This document shows positions 17,954 to 26,786 of a stretch of DNA of 64,000 bases, one piece after another. The translations under genes were made by a program, and so were the position numbers. A model generated the notes under the pieces. It was not told the origin of the DNA. It searched no databases and worked only from the letters and a program-made list of their open reading frames with translations. The first letter of the stretch is position 1, and every line of letters starts with the position of its first letter. The stretch is from Oscillospiraceae bacterium (lineage in GTDB: Bacteria; Bacillota; Clostridia; Oscillospirales; Oscillospiraceae), in assembly GCA_902778115.1 (NCBI GenBank), contig CACYWG010000001.1:264187-328186 (forward strand), written 5' to 3'.

Positions 17954-18838
17954 TCAGTGATGCATGATCTTTCTGATTAATTTTCCCGGGTCCGCTTCCC
18001 TGCACCGGATATCGATCGCTTCATATCGGCTGCTGGAACTGTACGTATGAAGTCCGTCGACCCAAAAGCCGCTGATCTCCAGGTTTTTTTCGCTGATTTC
18101 AAATATCTGTCTTTCCTGATAAGTGTCTTCCGGACAGATTCGATAGAACGCCAGCCCGTCGCCGTAGCGCTGTTCCCGGCTGATCTGGGCCGGTCGGATC
18201 AATACGCCTTCGTGTTGAAATACAGGGCCGGCGCCGCGAACTTGAAGCGGATCAAATTCGGGCCATGGTACTTCCCTGAGCTCCGGCTGCCGCCAATCCG
18301 TCAGCGTATACGCATGGGGAATGACTCGCTCAGATCCTGCGCTCAGCAGGAAGGTCAACAGCCAGTATCTTCCGTTATGCTCAAACACGGTGGTATCAAC
18401 CGCCGCTTCACTGAGCAGGACGGTCTGCTTCTCCCAAACATAAGGAAAATCCGCCGCACGGTACAGCCGCACTTCCTTCGCAGCGGACGACTCAGGAATC
18501 ATATACCACTCGCCCTGCGCATGAAAAACAAAGGGATACGAATAATGACAGGCGTCTTCGAGGATCACTGTCGGTTCGGATATTCTGCAGCCGTCCAGTA
18601 CCTCCGCCGCTTCAATGCGGCCCTTCCCGTTTTTTACTGCTTCATAAAACAGCCACGTACGCTTGCCGTCTTCGACAAGCATCGGATCTGCCGCCCAGTC
18701 ATCTTTCGTCGCAGGCATGATCGTTTGCGCATGAAACGACCGATTATCCATAATGCTCTGCGGTGTTTTTTCACGCAATGCGATCGTAAAAAAATACGAC
18801 CCCATAAACAATTTGCTGAACAGACCTCCGGGTTTCAT
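17954..18838 (-). CDS. Beta-propeller protein similar to the N-terminal domain of GIPC glucosamine transferase
   Basis: A 294-residue protein made of repeated blade-like segments: KDDWAADPMLVEDGKRTWLFYE, read as two parts around residues 43-64, then YSYPFVFHAQGEWYMIPES and an FEHNGRYWLL repeat. This pattern fits the five-bladed, GH43-like domain named after glucosamine inositolphosphorylceramide transferase 1, which in bacteria sits in capsule loci beside glycosyl- or phosphotransferases. Catalytic activity of the bacterial form is unproven. It overlaps the preceding GT2 gene by 4 nt and lies 13 nt before the Stealth gene, which suggests a joint function. No signal peptide is obvious. Confidence 0.75.
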   Translation of the reverse strand: MKPGGLFSKLFMGSYFFTIALREKTPQSIMDNRSFHAQTIMPATKDDWAADPMLVEDGKRTWLFYEAVKNGKGRIEAAEVLDGCRISEPTVILEDACHYSYPFVFHAQGEWYMIPESSAAKEVRLYRAADFPYVWEKQTVLLSEAAVDTTVFEHNGRYWLLTFLLSAGSERVIPHAYTLTDWRQPELREVPWPEFDPLQVRGAGPVFQHEGVLIRPAQISREQRYGDGLAFYRICPEDTYQERQIFEISEKNLEISGFWVDGLHTYSSSSRYEAIDIRCREADPGKLIRKIMHH

Positions 18839-19851
18839 CCCTTGTTTTTCAAACTCCTTCTATACTTCAGGTAAACCGCTGCCCGGTGGCGAATCCGGCT
18901 TACCGTACGTTTTACCCAGACATACAGATACTTCTTATTCTTCAAATCCTGATACAGTCTCGGGTTTAAGCGTTCGATCACATGCCGGCGGCATCCCGAG
19001 AGCATGTCCTCTGCAGCCAAACGGATCTGCCGTACTGATGCAAAGCGAATCTGTTCGCAAAACAGCACAGAATAGATCTGATCAGCGATCCTGACGATTT
19101 CAGGCGCCTCCGATCCAAACAGCTGCGCAGCATCGTAAAATGGCCGCACATAGTCGGACAGACTTTTGATTCTCCAAAGACGGTTATATGTGCCTCTTTC
19201 ATTTTCCGCCTGACGATAGCGGTACACAATCCTGTCCAGCAGATAAATATTCCCGCAACGTGCGAGACACGCGACAGAGAAAAGATAATCCTCCATTTCG
19301 ATCATTTCTTCATGAAAGGAGATCGCATGGTCGATCACCAACTCCCTGCGGATCAGCTTATTCCACACGGGAGAAAGCATGTTGGCGCGATATAGACCGG
19401 TCAGCTCAGCGCCCCATTCTGTTCTGCTCATCAAACCACTTTTCGGGTAAACAAGCTTTTCGCTTCTGTAGCAGCGGGAGCGATGATAATAATCGAAACT
19501 CAATCCAAACAGCAGCATATCGGGGCGGGATTCCCCCAGGATCCTGTCCGCATCCGCCAAACTGCCGGGCTCCAAAGCGTCATCGGCATCCATAAACATC
19601 AGATACTCCCCTGATGCTTCCAGGATCCCACGATTCCGAGCTGCAGAAACGCCGGTATTATTTTGGTCGATTACTCGAACCGTTGAGTATTTCTTTGAAA
19701 GCTCTTTTGCAACAGTTCCGGTATCATCTGAAGAGCCGTCGTTGATGATGATGATCTCTGCCGCTGACAACTGCGACTTGAAAATACTATCCACAGCCTC
19801 TTTTATGAGCTTCGCACAGTTATATGCAGGAATGATCACAGAAATATCCAC
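18835..19851 (-). CDS. GT2 family glycosyltransferase
   Basis: A 338-residue GT2 enzyme with ISVIIPAYNCAKLI, INDGSSDDTG, GVSAARNRGILEA and the metal site FMDADD; the C-terminal part is variable and basic. I prefer the GTG at 19851, with a GAGAAAGG site 11 nt upstream and the usual start just before ISVIIP; a TTG at 19872 would add seven residues but has no ribosome site. The gene overlaps the beta-propeller gene by 4 nt, consistent with translational coupling. Donor sugar unknown. Confidence 0.88.
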   Translation of the reverse strand: MDISVIIPAYNCAKLIKEAVDSIFKSQLSAAEIIIINDGSSDDTGTVAKELSKKYSTVRVIDQNNTGVSAARNRGILEASGEYLMFMDADDALEPGSLADADRILGESRPDMLLFGLSFDYYHRSRCYRSEKLVYPKSGLMSRTEWGAELTGLYRANMLSPVWNKLIRRELVIDHAISFHEEMIEMEDYLFSVACLARCGNIYLLDRIVYRYRQAENERGTYNRLWRIKSLSDYVRPFYDAAQLFGSEAPEIVRIADQIYSVLFCEQIRFASVRQIRLAAEDMLSGCRRHVIERLNPRLYQDLKNKKYLYVWVKRTVSRIRHRAAVYLKYRRSLKNKG

Positions 19852-19924
19852 CGGATCGTACGCCTTTCTCAAAGTTTCGCAAGTATTCTGACAAGAATGG
19901 GACTATGACGCTGCTGCATGTTTC

Positions 19925-21079
19925 TTACTGGAAGAAAAAGCGGAACGGGACAAAATGGCCGTCGCTGGTAATCGTATCAAGAAACCGCCATATGGCAAAC
20001 GAGCCAAAGATATAAGGTCCAAAGCTGCAGACCAGCTGAGTTGTGGCGGTGTCCAGATAGCGCCGTTCTGTACGGACTCCTTCAAAAACCATTGGGATGA
20101 AAATGACAGCGAACTGAAAGTAGTAGTCCGCAAGGCGTTCAAATACATTGCTGTATCCGGCAAATGTTTGTATCACGGCAGCAATGCCCATCAAGTGCAG
20201 CAGCACGCGGTACAGACGGTCGTTTTCCCGCGGCGGACGGATCACCAGCGCTGCGACAATGATGATCAGCATAATAATCACCTTGTTTGCCAAAAAGCGA
20301 AGCTGAGAGGTCGTCGCCATTTCAGAACTGTAATAGGCCTCTGTCATCAAAGAAATCAGTCGGTCGCGGAACAGATAGGTCAGGATCAGCAGTCCGCTCA
20401 GAAAGATCAGATATCCCCGCTCCAATTTCATATTAGCAACCCAGTAGGCCGGGAGAAATACCAGCGCCGGGAAGTGGAAAAACGACGCGCATAAAACCAG
20501 GATAACAAAGCGGACCGGTTTGCGGTCTACGATCGCCATGAACGAAAGGATGACCAGACTCATAGCGAGGGTCTGCTTTGTCCCAGACATATGGAAAGAA
20601 AAATACAGCAGGCCTAAATAGTAAAGGACGCTTTGCAGCGGTGAGGGGGAATATTTCAGGATCAAAACCGATTCAGAACCCAAAATGATCACGGCGACAG
20701 CGACCAGGAACCACTGATAATCCCCGTCCGTCAGGTCGTATACCGCCTTCATCAGCCATTTAGTTCCGAAATTTCGGTCTCTGCCGGAGAGATCTTCTCC
20801 TTCCTGACCAAAATGCATCCAATCGCGGATCCCGCCCAGACTGTCCCAGGACTTGCCTTCCATGCTGTAAAACTCCCAGCGATAGGAGGTACGGGAATCG
20901 TTGCCGATCGTTGCATTGTCCCGAAGCCCATGAATGCAAAACATCAAGACGAAGGCGATCAGAATAAATCGTTTGCTTCCCTTTTGCCATCCGCGGAAAA
21001 GCAGCGCAAAGACGACAAGGAGAATGACCAGCCAATGATAAATTGTCAACTTAACAACCCCGTTTATTTCTTCAATCAT
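19925..21079 (-). CDS. EpsG-like polysaccharide polymerase (Wzy family)
   Basis: A 384-residue polytopic protein with about eleven membrane segments. A large non-membrane stretch near the N-terminus (residues about 50-105) contains GLRDNATIGNDSRTSYRWEF, which corresponds to the conserved LR-(x)-GxD-Y motif of EpsG-family polymerases. EpsG/Wzy proteins join lipid-linked repeat units on the outer face of the membrane. A polymerase of this kind normally works with a Wzx flippase, but no MATE/Wzx-like gene is present in this window. The nearest alternatives are the ABC proteins at 37490-39274 and 8699-10840. Confidence 0.8.
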   Translation of the reverse strand: MIEEINGVVKLTIYHWLVILLVVFALLFRGWQKGSKRFILIAFVLMFCIHGLRDNATIGNDSRTSYRWEFYSMEGKSWDSLGGIRDWMHFGQEGEDLSGRDRNFGTKWLMKAVYDLTDGDYQWFLVAVAVIILGSESVLILKYSPSPLQSVLYYLGLLYFSFHMSGTKQTLAMSLVILSFMAIVDRKPVRFVILVLCASFFHFPALVFLPAYWVANMKLERGYLIFLSGLLILTYLFRDRLISLMTEAYYSSEMATTSQLRFLANKVIIMLIIIVAALVIRPPRENDRLYRVLLHLMGIAAVIQTFAGYSNVFERLADYYFQFAVIFIPMVFEGVRTERRYLDTATTQLVCSFGPYIFGSFAIWRFLDTITSDGHFVPFRFFFQ

Positions 21080-21151
21080 TCATTTGTTATTCGCCAGGCA
21101 AAAGTCCTCCTGATGCCTGACAAATAACGCGTTAATTCATATCCTGCAAAA

Positions 21152-22264
21152 TCAGTCCTGGAAACTGAGAAGCTCTTTGAAATAGTCTTGTGTTTTTTCT
21201 GTCAGCTCATTCGCTGAGAAATGCTCACCGCGGATTGCTGCCTGCTCGGCAAAATGCGCTCGCAGTTCCGGATTCGTCAGCATCTCCTTTACGCCACGGT
21301 AAAAGCCTTCGTCAGAATTCTCGGTGATCAGCCCGAACTCACTGTTTCCCAGGATTTCTTCCATTCCGGAGCAATTTGTTGTTACAATTGCTTTTCCGAG
21401 AACGGTGCTCTCTGTGATGACTGTGCTGAATCCTTCATAATTGGACGAGCATACGATCACATCTGCCGCAGTCATAAACGGATAGGGATTGTCCCGGAAG
21501 CCAAACATAGTCACCGAGTCAGACAGATCGTTTTCGCGGATATATGCTTCGAGCTCGGCTCTCTGCACACCGTCCCCCAGGATCCACAGATCGTGATCGA
21601 TGCCTTCCGCCAACAACCGTTGATGCGTCTTCAAAAGCCTTGGATAATTCTTGGCATGGTACAGCGTTCCGACAGCAAGCAAAGTCAGTCTGCGCTTTTT
21701 TACATCAGAAAGCGGCTCGGCAGCCAAGCGTTTGATCCGGTCAGAATCCACGACGTTATATACGACGTCGCTGGAAAAGCGATTCTCATACAGGCGGTCG
21801 AAAGACGCTTTGACCCTTTGCGATACGCAAACGACCCGGTCGAACTTTTCATACCATCCCATGGTTCTTTGCGTATATGACGCATAATCGGAGATCGCCC
21901 TTGAGAGATCACAATGGATCCAGGCGAGTTTTTTTGCCTTTTGATTCGTTGATGCGGCCATGATTTTCGTGGAACCCATCTCCAGATAGGCGCATTCGAT
22001 ATCATAGTCGTCTTTGACATGCAAACGATAAAGGCTCCCCAGTTCTGCCTCTGCGCGATAACGAAGTTGGTTGAATCTGTTTTTCACCGGATATGTTGTT
22101 TTATAGCGAATCCCGGGCGCAAGGAGGCTACCCGCGTCACAGGGCCAGACCGTCTGGACCGTAATGGCAAATTCTGACTGATCCATATGGTTGACAAGAT
22201 TGCGCAGTACAGTCTCTGCTCCGCCGCTGTCAAGGGTTTCAATAAAAAAGAGGATTTTCAGCAT
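21152..22264 (-). CDS. GT4 family glycosyltransferase
   Basis: A 370-residue GT-B enzyme. The N-terminal domain starts with ILFFIETLDSGGAETVLRNL, a hallmark of GT4 capsule enzymes. The C-terminal domain carries LAVGTLYHAKNYPRLLKTH and the donor-binding E-x7-E region in SNYEGFSTVITEST. It is a retaining transferase acting at the cytoplasmic membrane face. It lies between the polymerase gene and a GT-A type gene with a gap of 3 nt to the latter. The sugar specificity is not visible. Confidence 0.92.
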   Translation of the reverse strand: MLKILFFIETLDSGGAETVLRNLVNHMDQSEFAITVQTVWPCDAGSLLAPGIRYKTTYPVKNRFNQLRYRAEAELGSLYRLHVKDDYDIECAYLEMGSTKIMAASTNQKAKKLAWIHCDLSRAISDYASYTQRTMGWYEKFDRVVCVSQRVKASFDRLYENRFSSDVVYNVVDSDRIKRLAAEPLSDVKKRRLTLLAVGTLYHAKNYPRLLKTHQRLLAEGIDHDLWILGDGVQRAELEAYIRENDLSDSVTMFGFRDNPYPFMTAADVIVCSSNYEGFSTVITESTVLGKAIVTTNCSGMEEILGNSEFGLITENSDEGFYRGVKEMLTNPELRAHFAEQAAIRGEHFSANELTEKTQDYFKELLSFQD

Positions 22265-22267
22265 GTT

Positions 22268-23194
22268 TTACCGCCGCCGATTCTTTAGCCTGTTTCTGAT
22301 TCTGCGTTTGACCCTTTTCCACAGCGTAACCAGATCGCAAACATGAAGAATGAAATACAGCAGCTTGCCGCGGAACAGAATCATCCACAGCAAACCGGTA
22401 GTTGATTTTCCCTGAAGCTTCCACCGGACCTTGGCAACCTCAGAAAGGTAAAAGGCCTTCATGGTCCCGAAGTTGCCCCAATGGATAAGAATCACTGGTT
22501 TCCATCCATGTTTAGTATTCCATTCGGCCTGAGGCACAGCAATATCCGCCCGAGTAAATCGCTTGTAAGTATAAATAGCGACATCATCACATGATATGGG
22601 ACGGCAGTTCATCACCGCCATGCCCAGCGCGATCACCGGCTCGTCAGCGGGATTCTTAAACAATGCGAAAGAGTAATCGTGATAGTTCGCAGCCGATTCT
22701 TTTGCGATTTCAAAAACCTGTCTGCATTTCTCTGTGTTTCGAAGATAGTATACGCCGCCGCTGAAGCTGGGAACATAGTGGATCCTGTCGCGATACTTCC
22801 CCATACCATCAGTCTGGAACCAGCCCTTGTTCGTTGACAGATCCTCATATGCACAACCGAATACAGAACAGTCGTCAGCCTGTTCAAAAAGATCCCACCA
22901 TCGATCTATGTCTCCGTATACCAAACAGTCTGCATCAATAAAGATCGTTTCATCAAAAGGGAGGCAGTCAAAGAGCCTCAGCTTGTCCAGGTAGCTGTAG
23001 CTTGGGTCCTTCAAGAGGACGACCTCGTCAAAGGCTGCGGTGTATTTGTTTTCACGGTCGCAAATCACAGCGAAAGGGTATTTTCCGGCGTTAAGCCGAT
23101 AGGAACTAAGAAGATTCCTTGCTATCCGGTAATAGTGATCCTTTCCTGTGGCAATGGTGACAAAGCCTCGTTTTGCTCTCGTCTCTTTCAACAT
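22268..23194 (-). CDS. GT-A fold glycosyltransferase, GT8-like
   Basis: A 308-residue protein with GFVTIATGKDHYYRIARNLL at the N-terminus and a DADCLVYGD metal-binding motif near residue 95, then FSGGVYYLRNTEK. This arrangement fits GT8/GT77-type nucleotide-diphospho-sugar transferases that are common in capsule loci. The C-terminal tail is strongly basic and contains a hydrophobic stretch (about residues 260-285), which suggests peripheral membrane binding. The assignment to an exact family is uncertain; the fold and metal site are the secure parts. Confidence 0.8.
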   Translation of the reverse strand: MLKETRAKRGFVTIATGKDHYYRIARNLLSSYRLNAGKYPFAVICDRENKYTAAFDEVVLLKDPSYSYLDKLRLFDCLPFDETIFIDADCLVYGDIDRWWDLFEQADDCSVFGCAYEDLSTNKGWFQTDGMGKYRDRIHYVPSFSGGVYYLRNTEKCRQVFEIAKESAANYHDYSFALFKNPADEPVIALGMAVMNCRPISCDDVAIYTYKRFTRADIAVPQAEWNTKHGWKPVILIHWGNFGTMKAFYLSEVAKVRWKLQGKSTTGLLWMILFRGKLLYFILHVCDLVTLWKRVKRRIRNRLKNRRR

Positions 23195-23299
23195 TTTTAA
23201 CTCCTACTACTATCACGTGTCATCTGCTGCCGCTCGATTATTGATTTCACTCTTGCAAGCTCTTTCCGCGCTTCATATGCAAAGACAATGGCGGTAGTA

Positions 23300-24403
23300 T
23301 CAGCTCTTTGTTTCTTCTCTCTCGTATAAATACATAAACCTTTTCATGACCGTTTCGCAGTCGAAGCCCTTCTTTTGAAGCTCTGATGCATAACGAAGAG
23401 GCTCAATTCTTTCTGCATCACAGATAAGTTCGATCCATTGGACCGGATCATCCAGGGAAACAGGCCGGAGCAAGTCGGTCAAATATACATCACGCGGAAC
23501 TTCGGTCGAAAGGACGCATGGCAGACCGTTGGCCTGCACCTCCACAACGGAAAGCGGCATTCCTTCAAACAGCGAGGGAAAGGCAAACACATCCATGGCG
23601 CTGAGAAAGTCCGGGACATTGCGGACGTTCCCCGTCATAATCACCCGGTCTTCGAGCTTCTCCTTCATAATCAATGCTTTCAGCTTCTCCCGGTCTTCTC
23701 CGTCGCCCAGCAACAGCAGCTTAGCATTCGGTCTTCTCTCAATGATCTGCGGCAGAAGGCGGATGAGAAAAGCCTGGTTTTTGACCGGCGCCAGATGCCC
23801 GACGTGCCCGATGACGAAAGCATCATCGAGCTTCAACTCTTCCCGGATCCTGTTCCGTGCTTCTTCGCTGAATGAAAAGCGGTCGACGTCAATGCCGTTC
23901 AGAATGCATTTTCCGGCTTTTTCGTAGGCCTCGCGCCCGAAGAGGCGGATCCCGGCGGCATTGCCGCAGGCGACCAGATCGGTTGCATTGTGAAGGATCA
24001 AGGAGCGCATCAGCTTCTCATATATCATTTTTTTCAATCCGTGACCGTTATTCAGTGCCGAGTGAGCATGCGCGATGCGGATCGGAACGCCGCATTGCCT
24101 GGCCGCCAACATGGCCCAGCCGATATTGAACATCGTGTGGGCGTGCACGACACGGTACTTATTCTGCCGCATCAGCTGCTTCAGCGTCCCAAAATACCGG
24201 CGGTAGTTTTCTGACGGTGAAGGGATGTGGATCATGCGGCAGCCGTTGTCTTCCAGCTCCCGCTCGTAACCGCATACCTCGTCGCCGAAAACAAGGTAGT
24301 CGACCTCGTAGCCCAACCGACGGGCTTCTAGACCAATGTCCCTGGCAACCTTTTCCGCCCCGCCGATACGAAGCGAAGCCGTTATCTGCAAACAACGTTT
24401 CAT
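23300..24403 (-). CDS. GT4 family glycosyltransferase
   Basis: A 367-residue GT-B enzyme: CLQITASLRIGGAEKVARDI at the N-terminus, HAHTMFNIGWAML in the acceptor domain, ILNGIDVDRF at the domain junction, IGHVGHLAPVKNQAFL in the donor domain and the E-x7-E motif in SLFEGMPLSVVEVQANG. These define a retaining GT4 enzyme of the type often encoded in exopolysaccharide loci. A 105-nt gap separates it from the next gene downstream; an open frame of about 34 codons crosses it but resembles nothing I know. Confidence 0.92.
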   Translation of the reverse strand: MKRCLQITASLRIGGAEKVARDIGLEARRLGYEVDYLVFGDEVCGYERELEDNGCRMIHIPSPSENYRRYFGTLKQLMRQNKYRVVHAHTMFNIGWAMLAARQCGVPIRIAHAHSALNNGHGLKKMIYEKLMRSLILHNATDLVACGNAAGIRLFGREAYEKAGKCILNGIDVDRFSFSEEARNRIREELKLDDAFVIGHVGHLAPVKNQAFLIRLLPQIIERRPNAKLLLLGDGEDREKLKALIMKEKLEDRVIMTGNVRNVPDFLSAMDVFAFPSLFEGMPLSVVEVQANGLPCVLSTEVPRDVYLTDLLRPVSLDDPVQWIELICDAERIEPLRYASELQKKGFDCETVMKRFMYLYEREETKS

Positions 24404-24426
24404 AAACCGTTTATATCCTGTTCCCT

Positions 24427-25413
24427 TTAGTGCGTCAGTTTCCAGGCGATCACATCAATCACCCAGGTCAGGCGCAGACGCACCGGAAGCGTGATTAGGG
24501 TGCAATAACGCGTGCTGGGATATTTCATGTGTCTGCGATTAATCGCATCGCACTTTCTGCCCAATTTCTTCTGCCGTTCCAGCCAACCAACCTGATCGGC
24601 CAATAACAGTTTCGCTTCATGGTAAATATATCGGCAATCGCCAAAATTGACCGCGCGCCGGTACTGTTCCTTCTCGTTTTCGGGGATCGGCGCTTCATCC
24701 AAAGCGTTTTCAAAATACCTCCGCGTGACTAAAAACTGTTCCTGCAGATCATCATGGCGTTTACGGGACAGGGAATTCTCATTTTCCGTATTAACACAGT
24801 ATACAGTCCGATTAGAAATCTGGATATTATTAATATAGAATGAATAGCAGATATTAAAGACGCGGTCTTCTGCGACCGACGCACCCACGGGAAAACGGAG
24901 ACATTTTTCTTCAATAATGCACCGCTTATATCTTTTGGCCCAAGGCATATTGATCGTTTTCCTGCAGATCGCATCATTGACAGCAGGCATCAGCGCTTCC
25001 CGCCCGCTCAGCAGAGTCGATGATCCTTCAGAGACCGCCTTGATCTCTCCGGAATCCTTTGTATAAGAGAACATGACCAGATCCGCATCGGTTTTATCAC
25101 GTTCTGAATCCATTGCTTCAAAAAAGCCTGGCATCACATAGTCGTCGCTGTCGACGAAAACGATAAACTCGCCGTGCGCGTGATCCAGTCCCGCATTGCG
25201 CGCCGTGGAAACCCCACCGTTTTCCTTCTCAATATAGACGACATTGGCGCAGCGATCGGCATAGGCCTGGCAGATTTCTCCGCTTCTGTCTTTCGACCCA
25301 TCGTTGACGAGGATGATCTCGCAGTCTGTATAGTTTTCAGCCAGGAGGCTGTCTACACAGCGATTCAGCGTCTTTTCTGCATTGTAGACCGGTATGATTA
25401 CGGAATATCTCAT
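24427..25413 (-). CDS. GT2 family glycosyltransferase
   Basis: A 328-residue GT2 enzyme with YSVIIPVYNAEKTLNRCVDS, LVNDGSKDRSG, GVSTARNAGLDHA and the FVDSDD metal site. The ATG at 25413 is chosen because homologues begin just before the SVIIPVYN strand and because longer readings overlap the LicD gene, which stops at 25421; the ribosome site is weak, so coupling to LicD translation is likely. The C-terminal 200 residues are variable. Donor unknown. Confidence 0.87.
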   Translation of the reverse strand: MRYSVIIPVYNAEKTLNRCVDSLLAENYTDCEIILVNDGSKDRSGEICQAYADRCANVVYIEKENGGVSTARNAGLDHAHGEFIVFVDSDDYVMPGFFEAMDSERDKTDADLVMFSYTKDSGEIKAVSEGSSTLLSGREALMPAVNDAICRKTINMPWAKRYKRCIIEEKCLRFPVGASVAEDRVFNICYSFYINNIQISNRTVYCVNTENENSLSRKRHDDLQEQFLVTRRYFENALDEAPIPENEKEQYRRAVNFGDCRYIYHEAKLLLADQVGWLERQKKLGRKCDAINRRHMKYPSTRYCTLITLPVRLRLTWVIDVIAWKLTH

Positions 25414-25420
25414 AGATGAA

Positions 25421-26254
25421 TCAAGGCTGTCGATCTGACAGTTCCTCATAATTATGTTCAAAATCGATCAGCAGTGGCCGGTGCTTCCAGACCCGCTCTT
25501 CCTCAGGTGGAAGCAGCATATAGTCGCCGTAGCAGGTCTTTAAAAATGTATCATATTGCTGAACCGCGCGATAGTTTTTTCCGTGAAAAGGAAGCTCGGT
25601 ACATGTATCGAACAGGTCGGCCGGATAACAGCGTTTCAAATCGTAAAACGTACACGGAGAGACCAGTTCTGCTGACCGGTTTTTATTCCACGAACGGCTG
25701 AGACGCCCGAAGAAAACGCTCAATTTGCGGTAAGCGCTTTTCGGCGCGATCTTCAGTAAAAGCTTTTCAGACATTCCTATCCATCCGCCGCGGCCGCTGG
25801 TATAACCGCGGTTATACAGCAGATTCAACGCAAAGAGCGCATTTTGAATCTTCGCGGACAAGAAGCCCTCGGCGCAGCGATCCAGAGGGAAAATATCGAC
25901 AAATATTCCTTTGTGGTGTTTTTCCTTCCGTTCGCTTTCATATTGGATGAAAGTCGAATGATCCTTTCGAATCTTGGCGAAATTATTGACGTAATCATCC
26001 GTCATCGCATCTGTTTGAAGCAGATACCCGCGCGGCGCAGACCTTTCCCACAGAGCGAGTAGCCTGTCATAATCCTCTCGGGGCATCATGATGTCAACAT
26101 CGTCATCCCAGGGGATAAAGTCCTGATGCCTGACCGCGCCAATGAGCGTCCCATAGGCCAGAGAATAACGCAGATTATTATTTTTGCAAAAATCGTGGAT
26201 GACGTCCAGGATCTCTTGTTCTGTCTCCCAAAGCTTTTTCTGCGTTTCGTCCAT
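25421..26254 (-). CDS. LicD family phosphotransferase
   Basis: A 277-residue LicD protein of standard length. The core motif is YGTLIGAVRHQDFIPWDDDV followed by DIMMPREDYDRLL, with the DDDVD metal site, then GIFVDIFPLD, which is typical of the LicD core, and a C-terminal YGDYMLLPPEEER block. Relatives transfer phosphocholine or polyol phosphates from CDP-linked donors to surface glycans. It is preceded by a decayed TagD-type cytidylyltransferase (26284-26680), the kind of enzyme that would make CDP-glycerol as donor. If no intact copy exists elsewhere, this LicD must use another donor. Confidence 0.92.
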   Translation of the reverse strand: MDETQKKLWETEQEILDVIHDFCKNNNLRYSLAYGTLIGAVRHQDFIPWDDDVDIMMPREDYDRLLALWERSAPRGYLLQTDAMTDDYVNNFAKIRKDHSTFIQYESERKEKHHKGIFVDIFPLDRCAEGFLSAKIQNALFALNLLYNRGYTSGRGGWIGMSEKLLLKIAPKSAYRKLSVFFGRLSRSWNKNRSAELVSPCTFYDLKRCYPADLFDTCTELPFHGKNYRAVQQYDTFLKTCYGDYMLLPPEEERVWKHRPLLIDFEHNYEELSDRQP

Positions 26255-26283
26255 GTAGTTTTTCTTCCTTTGCTGATAATCAA

Positions 26284-26680
26284 TTAGATCCGGTCGTTTA
26301 AATCCTTTTTGATCTGTGTTGTTGAAATCTCGGGCGTACGCGGGAGGTAAACGACGTCGCAGAGATTCTTGAGATCGTCGAATTTTCCTTCCCAGTCGTC
26401 CCCCATGACGAAGGTATATATGGTACTCTTTGACGTCAGATCGCTTTTGATTCCAGGATTCTTCCGGAATGACCAGATCGACATAAGGGATCGTCGCGAG
26501 AAACTGCGGGAAGCGCTGCTCGTAACTGAAGTAGCTTTTCTTCTGCTTCTCGCGCCAGTTGCATTCATCGGTGGGAAGCTCTGCGATCAGATAATCGCCA
26601 TATTATTTCGCCCTCCTGAGCAGATTGATATGACCGTAATGCAGCAGGTCAAAGGTCCCGTACGTGATGACTCTCTTCAA
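26284..26680 (-). pseudogene. Broken TagD-like glycerol-3-phosphate cytidylyltransferase
   Basis: Reading from a TTG at 26680, the frame gives RVITYGTFDLLHYGHINLL and RRAK, the unmistakable N-terminus of a TagD-type cytidylyltransferase with its HxGH motif. It then meets an in-frame TAA where relatives carry a codon such as GAA, and continues with YGDYLI, KSYFSYEQR and YVDLVIPEESWNQK in the same frame. After KEYHI the frame shifts, and FVMGDDWEGKFDDL, VVYLPRTPEISTTQIK and the true stop follow in another frame. One nonsense change and one small indel thus break the gene. The intact enzyme would make CDP-glycerol from CTP and glycerol-3-phosphate. It lies between two LicD genes. Confidence 0.9.
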
Positions 26681-26786
26681 ATAAAAAAACTCTTTCCGGC
26701 ACAACTGGTCCTTTCAGATCAGGAAACACAATGCCAAAGTTGTTGTCAGTATTTAGTTTGAAGCAACATGACAAGTTCCTTTTTCG

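Noticed and set aside
23195..23299. Open stretch of about 34 codons between two glycosyltransferase genes
   Set aside because: No start with a ribosome site and no similarity that I can recognise; too short to call a gene or a remnant.
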